A DNA stretch of 64,000 bases from Perlucidibaca sp. Its GTDB lineage: Bacteria; Pseudomonadota; Gammaproteobacteria; Pseudomonadales; Moraxellaceae. The translations under genes were made by a program, and so were the position numbers. This document shows, piece by piece, positions 62,917 to 64,000 of this stretch (the first letter of the stretch is position 1; each line of letters opens with the position of its first letter). The stretch spans positions 124,001 to 188,000 of the forward strand of contig JAHFSA010000005.1 of assembly GCA_023265995.1 (NCBI GenBank). The letters run 5' to 3'. Under the pieces are notes generated by a model, which did not search any database, had not been told where the DNA came from, and saw only the letters and a program-made list of their open reading frames with translations.

Positions 62917-64000
62917 ATGCGCAATTACGACATCATCCTGTATGGAGCCACCGGCTTCACCGGCCAGCTGACGGCGCGCTATCTCGCCACTCAGCGCCAG
63001 CCTCTGCGCTGGGCCATAGCCGGCCGTGACCACGTCAAGCTGCAGGCCGTCCGCGATAGCCTGCTTGCCGACGGCAAGTACCTGCCCGACATTCTCCTGG
63101 CCGACAGCGCGGCTGCGGATACTCTGGCCGCCCTCGCCCGCCAGACCCGCGTTGTCATATCCACTGTCGGCCCCTACCTGCAATATGGCGAACCGCTGGT
63201 GGCCGCGTGTGTCAGCGAAAAGACCGATTACGTCGATCTCACCGGCGAGCCGGAGTTCGTCAACCGCATGCGCGCACGCTTTCATGGCAAGGCCAGCGAA
63301 AAGGGCGTGCGCATCGTGCATTGCTGCGGCTTTGACAGCATTCCCCACGACCTCGGCGTCTACTACACCCTGAGACTGCTTCAGGACCGTCTGGGCAGCG
63401 ATACGCTGACGACGGCGACGGTAGATGTGGTTGGCACCGTCAGGGCCCATGGCGACTTCTCTGGCGGCACCTGGCAGTCGGCCATCAATGCCATGGCGCG
63501 CTCGGGTGATCATTTGCGTGAGCAAAGGGCTCTGCGCGCCAAAGGCCGCTCCGGCAACGGCCGCAAGATCAGCGGCGGCAAGCCGCGAATTCATCGCAGC
63601 GACAGTGACTGGACCGCGCCGCTGCCGACCATCGATCCGCAGATCGTGCTGAGCACGGCACGTGGCCTGCCGTTCTACGGCCAGCAATTTCATTACAGCC
63701 ATCAGGTCGCCGTGGGTTCTTTGCCCAGGCTGCTGGCCGGTGCCGTCGGCGTGGCGGGCGTGTTCGTCGGGGCCCAGTTCGGGCCGACAAGAAGGTTGCT
63801 GCAGAAGTACAAGGTATCGGGAGACGGGCCGGCGCCCGAGGTTCGCGCGGAGCACTGGTTCCGTGTCCGCTTCGACGCCCGTGTCCAGGTGCCGGGTGCG
63901 CCTGAGCAGCTGTTGAGCACGGAGGTGTCCGGTGGCGATCCGGGCTATGACGAGACCGCCAAGATGCTTTCGGAGAGCGCGCTCAGCCTGGCCTTTGGTG
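62917..64000 (+). CDS. Saccharopine dehydrogenase-like NAD(P)-binding protein (cut by window edge)
   Basis: About 361 residues to the right edge. It begins MRNYDIILYGATGFTGQLTA, a Rossmann start, followed by VVISTVGPYLQYGEPLVAAC and HCCGFDSIPHDLGVYYTLRL. This pattern is typical of the saccharopine dehydrogenase-like trans-acting enoyl reductase family, known from mycobacterial lipid synthesis and also found in lipid-rich Proteobacteria. The substrate is unknown. GGGAG lies nine bases before the ATG. Confidence 0.85.
   Translation, partial: MRNYDIILYGATGFTGQLTARYLATQRQPLRWAIAGRDHVKLQAVRDSLLADGKYLPDILLADSAAADTLAALARQTRVVISTVGPYLQYGEPLVAACVSEKTDYVDLTGEPEFVNRMRARFHGKASEKGVRIVHCCGFDSIPHDLGVYYTLRLLQDRLGSDTLTTATVDVVGTVRAHGDFSGGTWQSAINAMARSGDHLREQRALRAKGRSGNGRKISGGKPRIHRSDSDWTAPLPTIDPQIVLSTARGLPFYGQQFHYSHQVAVGSLPRLLAGAVGVAGVFVGAQFGPTRRLLQKYKVSGDGPAPEVRAEHWFRVRFDARVQVPGAPEQLLSTEVSGGDPGYDETAKMLSESALSLAFG

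Overview
This window looks like the replication-origin region of a high-GC gammaproteobacterial chromosome. The gene order rubredoxin / ubiC-ubiA / phoB-phoR / pstSCAB-phoU / uvrD / glmS-glmU / atp operon / parB-parA-rsmG-mnmG / mnmE-yidC-yidD-rnpA-rpmH / dnaA-dnaN-recF-gyrB closely follows the classical Pseudomonas origin region. Several non-Pseudomonas insertions and a RoxA-like cytochrome suggest a relative such as a Solimonas/Nevskia-type organism; that placement is inference. No rRNA, tRNA, CRISPR array, transposase or phage gene was seen.

Layout. 1-1000: a reverse-strand rubrerythrin, rubredoxin and (cut by the window edge) rubredoxin reductase, forming a complete peroxide-reducing electron chain. 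1172-3953: ubiC and ubiA of ubiquinone synthesis, with a LuxR-type regulator between them. 4102-14987: the phosphate regulon. PhoB-PhoR and an amidase run forward; PstS-PstC-PstA-PstB-PhoU run in reverse from two good Pho boxes, with a small secreted protein divergent from pstS. 15145-21531: acyl-CoA thioesterase, uvrD, a GGDEF/EAL protein, truC and ybdD. 21528-24004: cstA and a ybaN-type gene, translationally coupled. 24113-25663: an AT-rich membrane glycosyltransferase-like gene, probably acquired. 25813-30078: glmS, glmU, a GNAT protein and a CBS-pair protein. 30326-37389: the complete nine-gene F1Fo ATP synthase operon atpIBEFHAGDC with a recognisable promoter. 37555-42518: mnmG-rsmG-parA-parB plus a START-domain lipid-binding protein.

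42626-51189 is a block lying between mnmG and mnmE, which are neighbours in many relatives. It holds yceI, yaeQ and dbpA-like genes and then a four-gene, apparently operonic set: an 817-residue diheme RoxA/MauG-superfamily-like cytochrome, a second diheme protein, a monoheme protein with an EF-hand-like loop, and a five-helix membrane protein with a His-rich helix. I recognise no named pathway for this set, and it is the best candidate for an undescribed system. An inverted repeat sits just upstream of it.

51330-55224 is mnmE-yidC-yidD-rnpA-rpmH. The 490-bp rpmH-dnaA gap is AT-rich and carries three perfect and several near-perfect DnaA boxes on both strands, so it is the probable oriC. dnaA-dnaN-recF-gyrB, a DusC-like tRNA-dihydrouridine synthase and a truncated saccharopine-dehydrogenase-like gene follow. 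Three parS-type sites (core TTTCACGTG) were found: two inside recF and one at the centre of a perfect 32-bp palindrome just after gyrB. Together with ParA and ParB encoded 20 kb away, they point to origin segregation.
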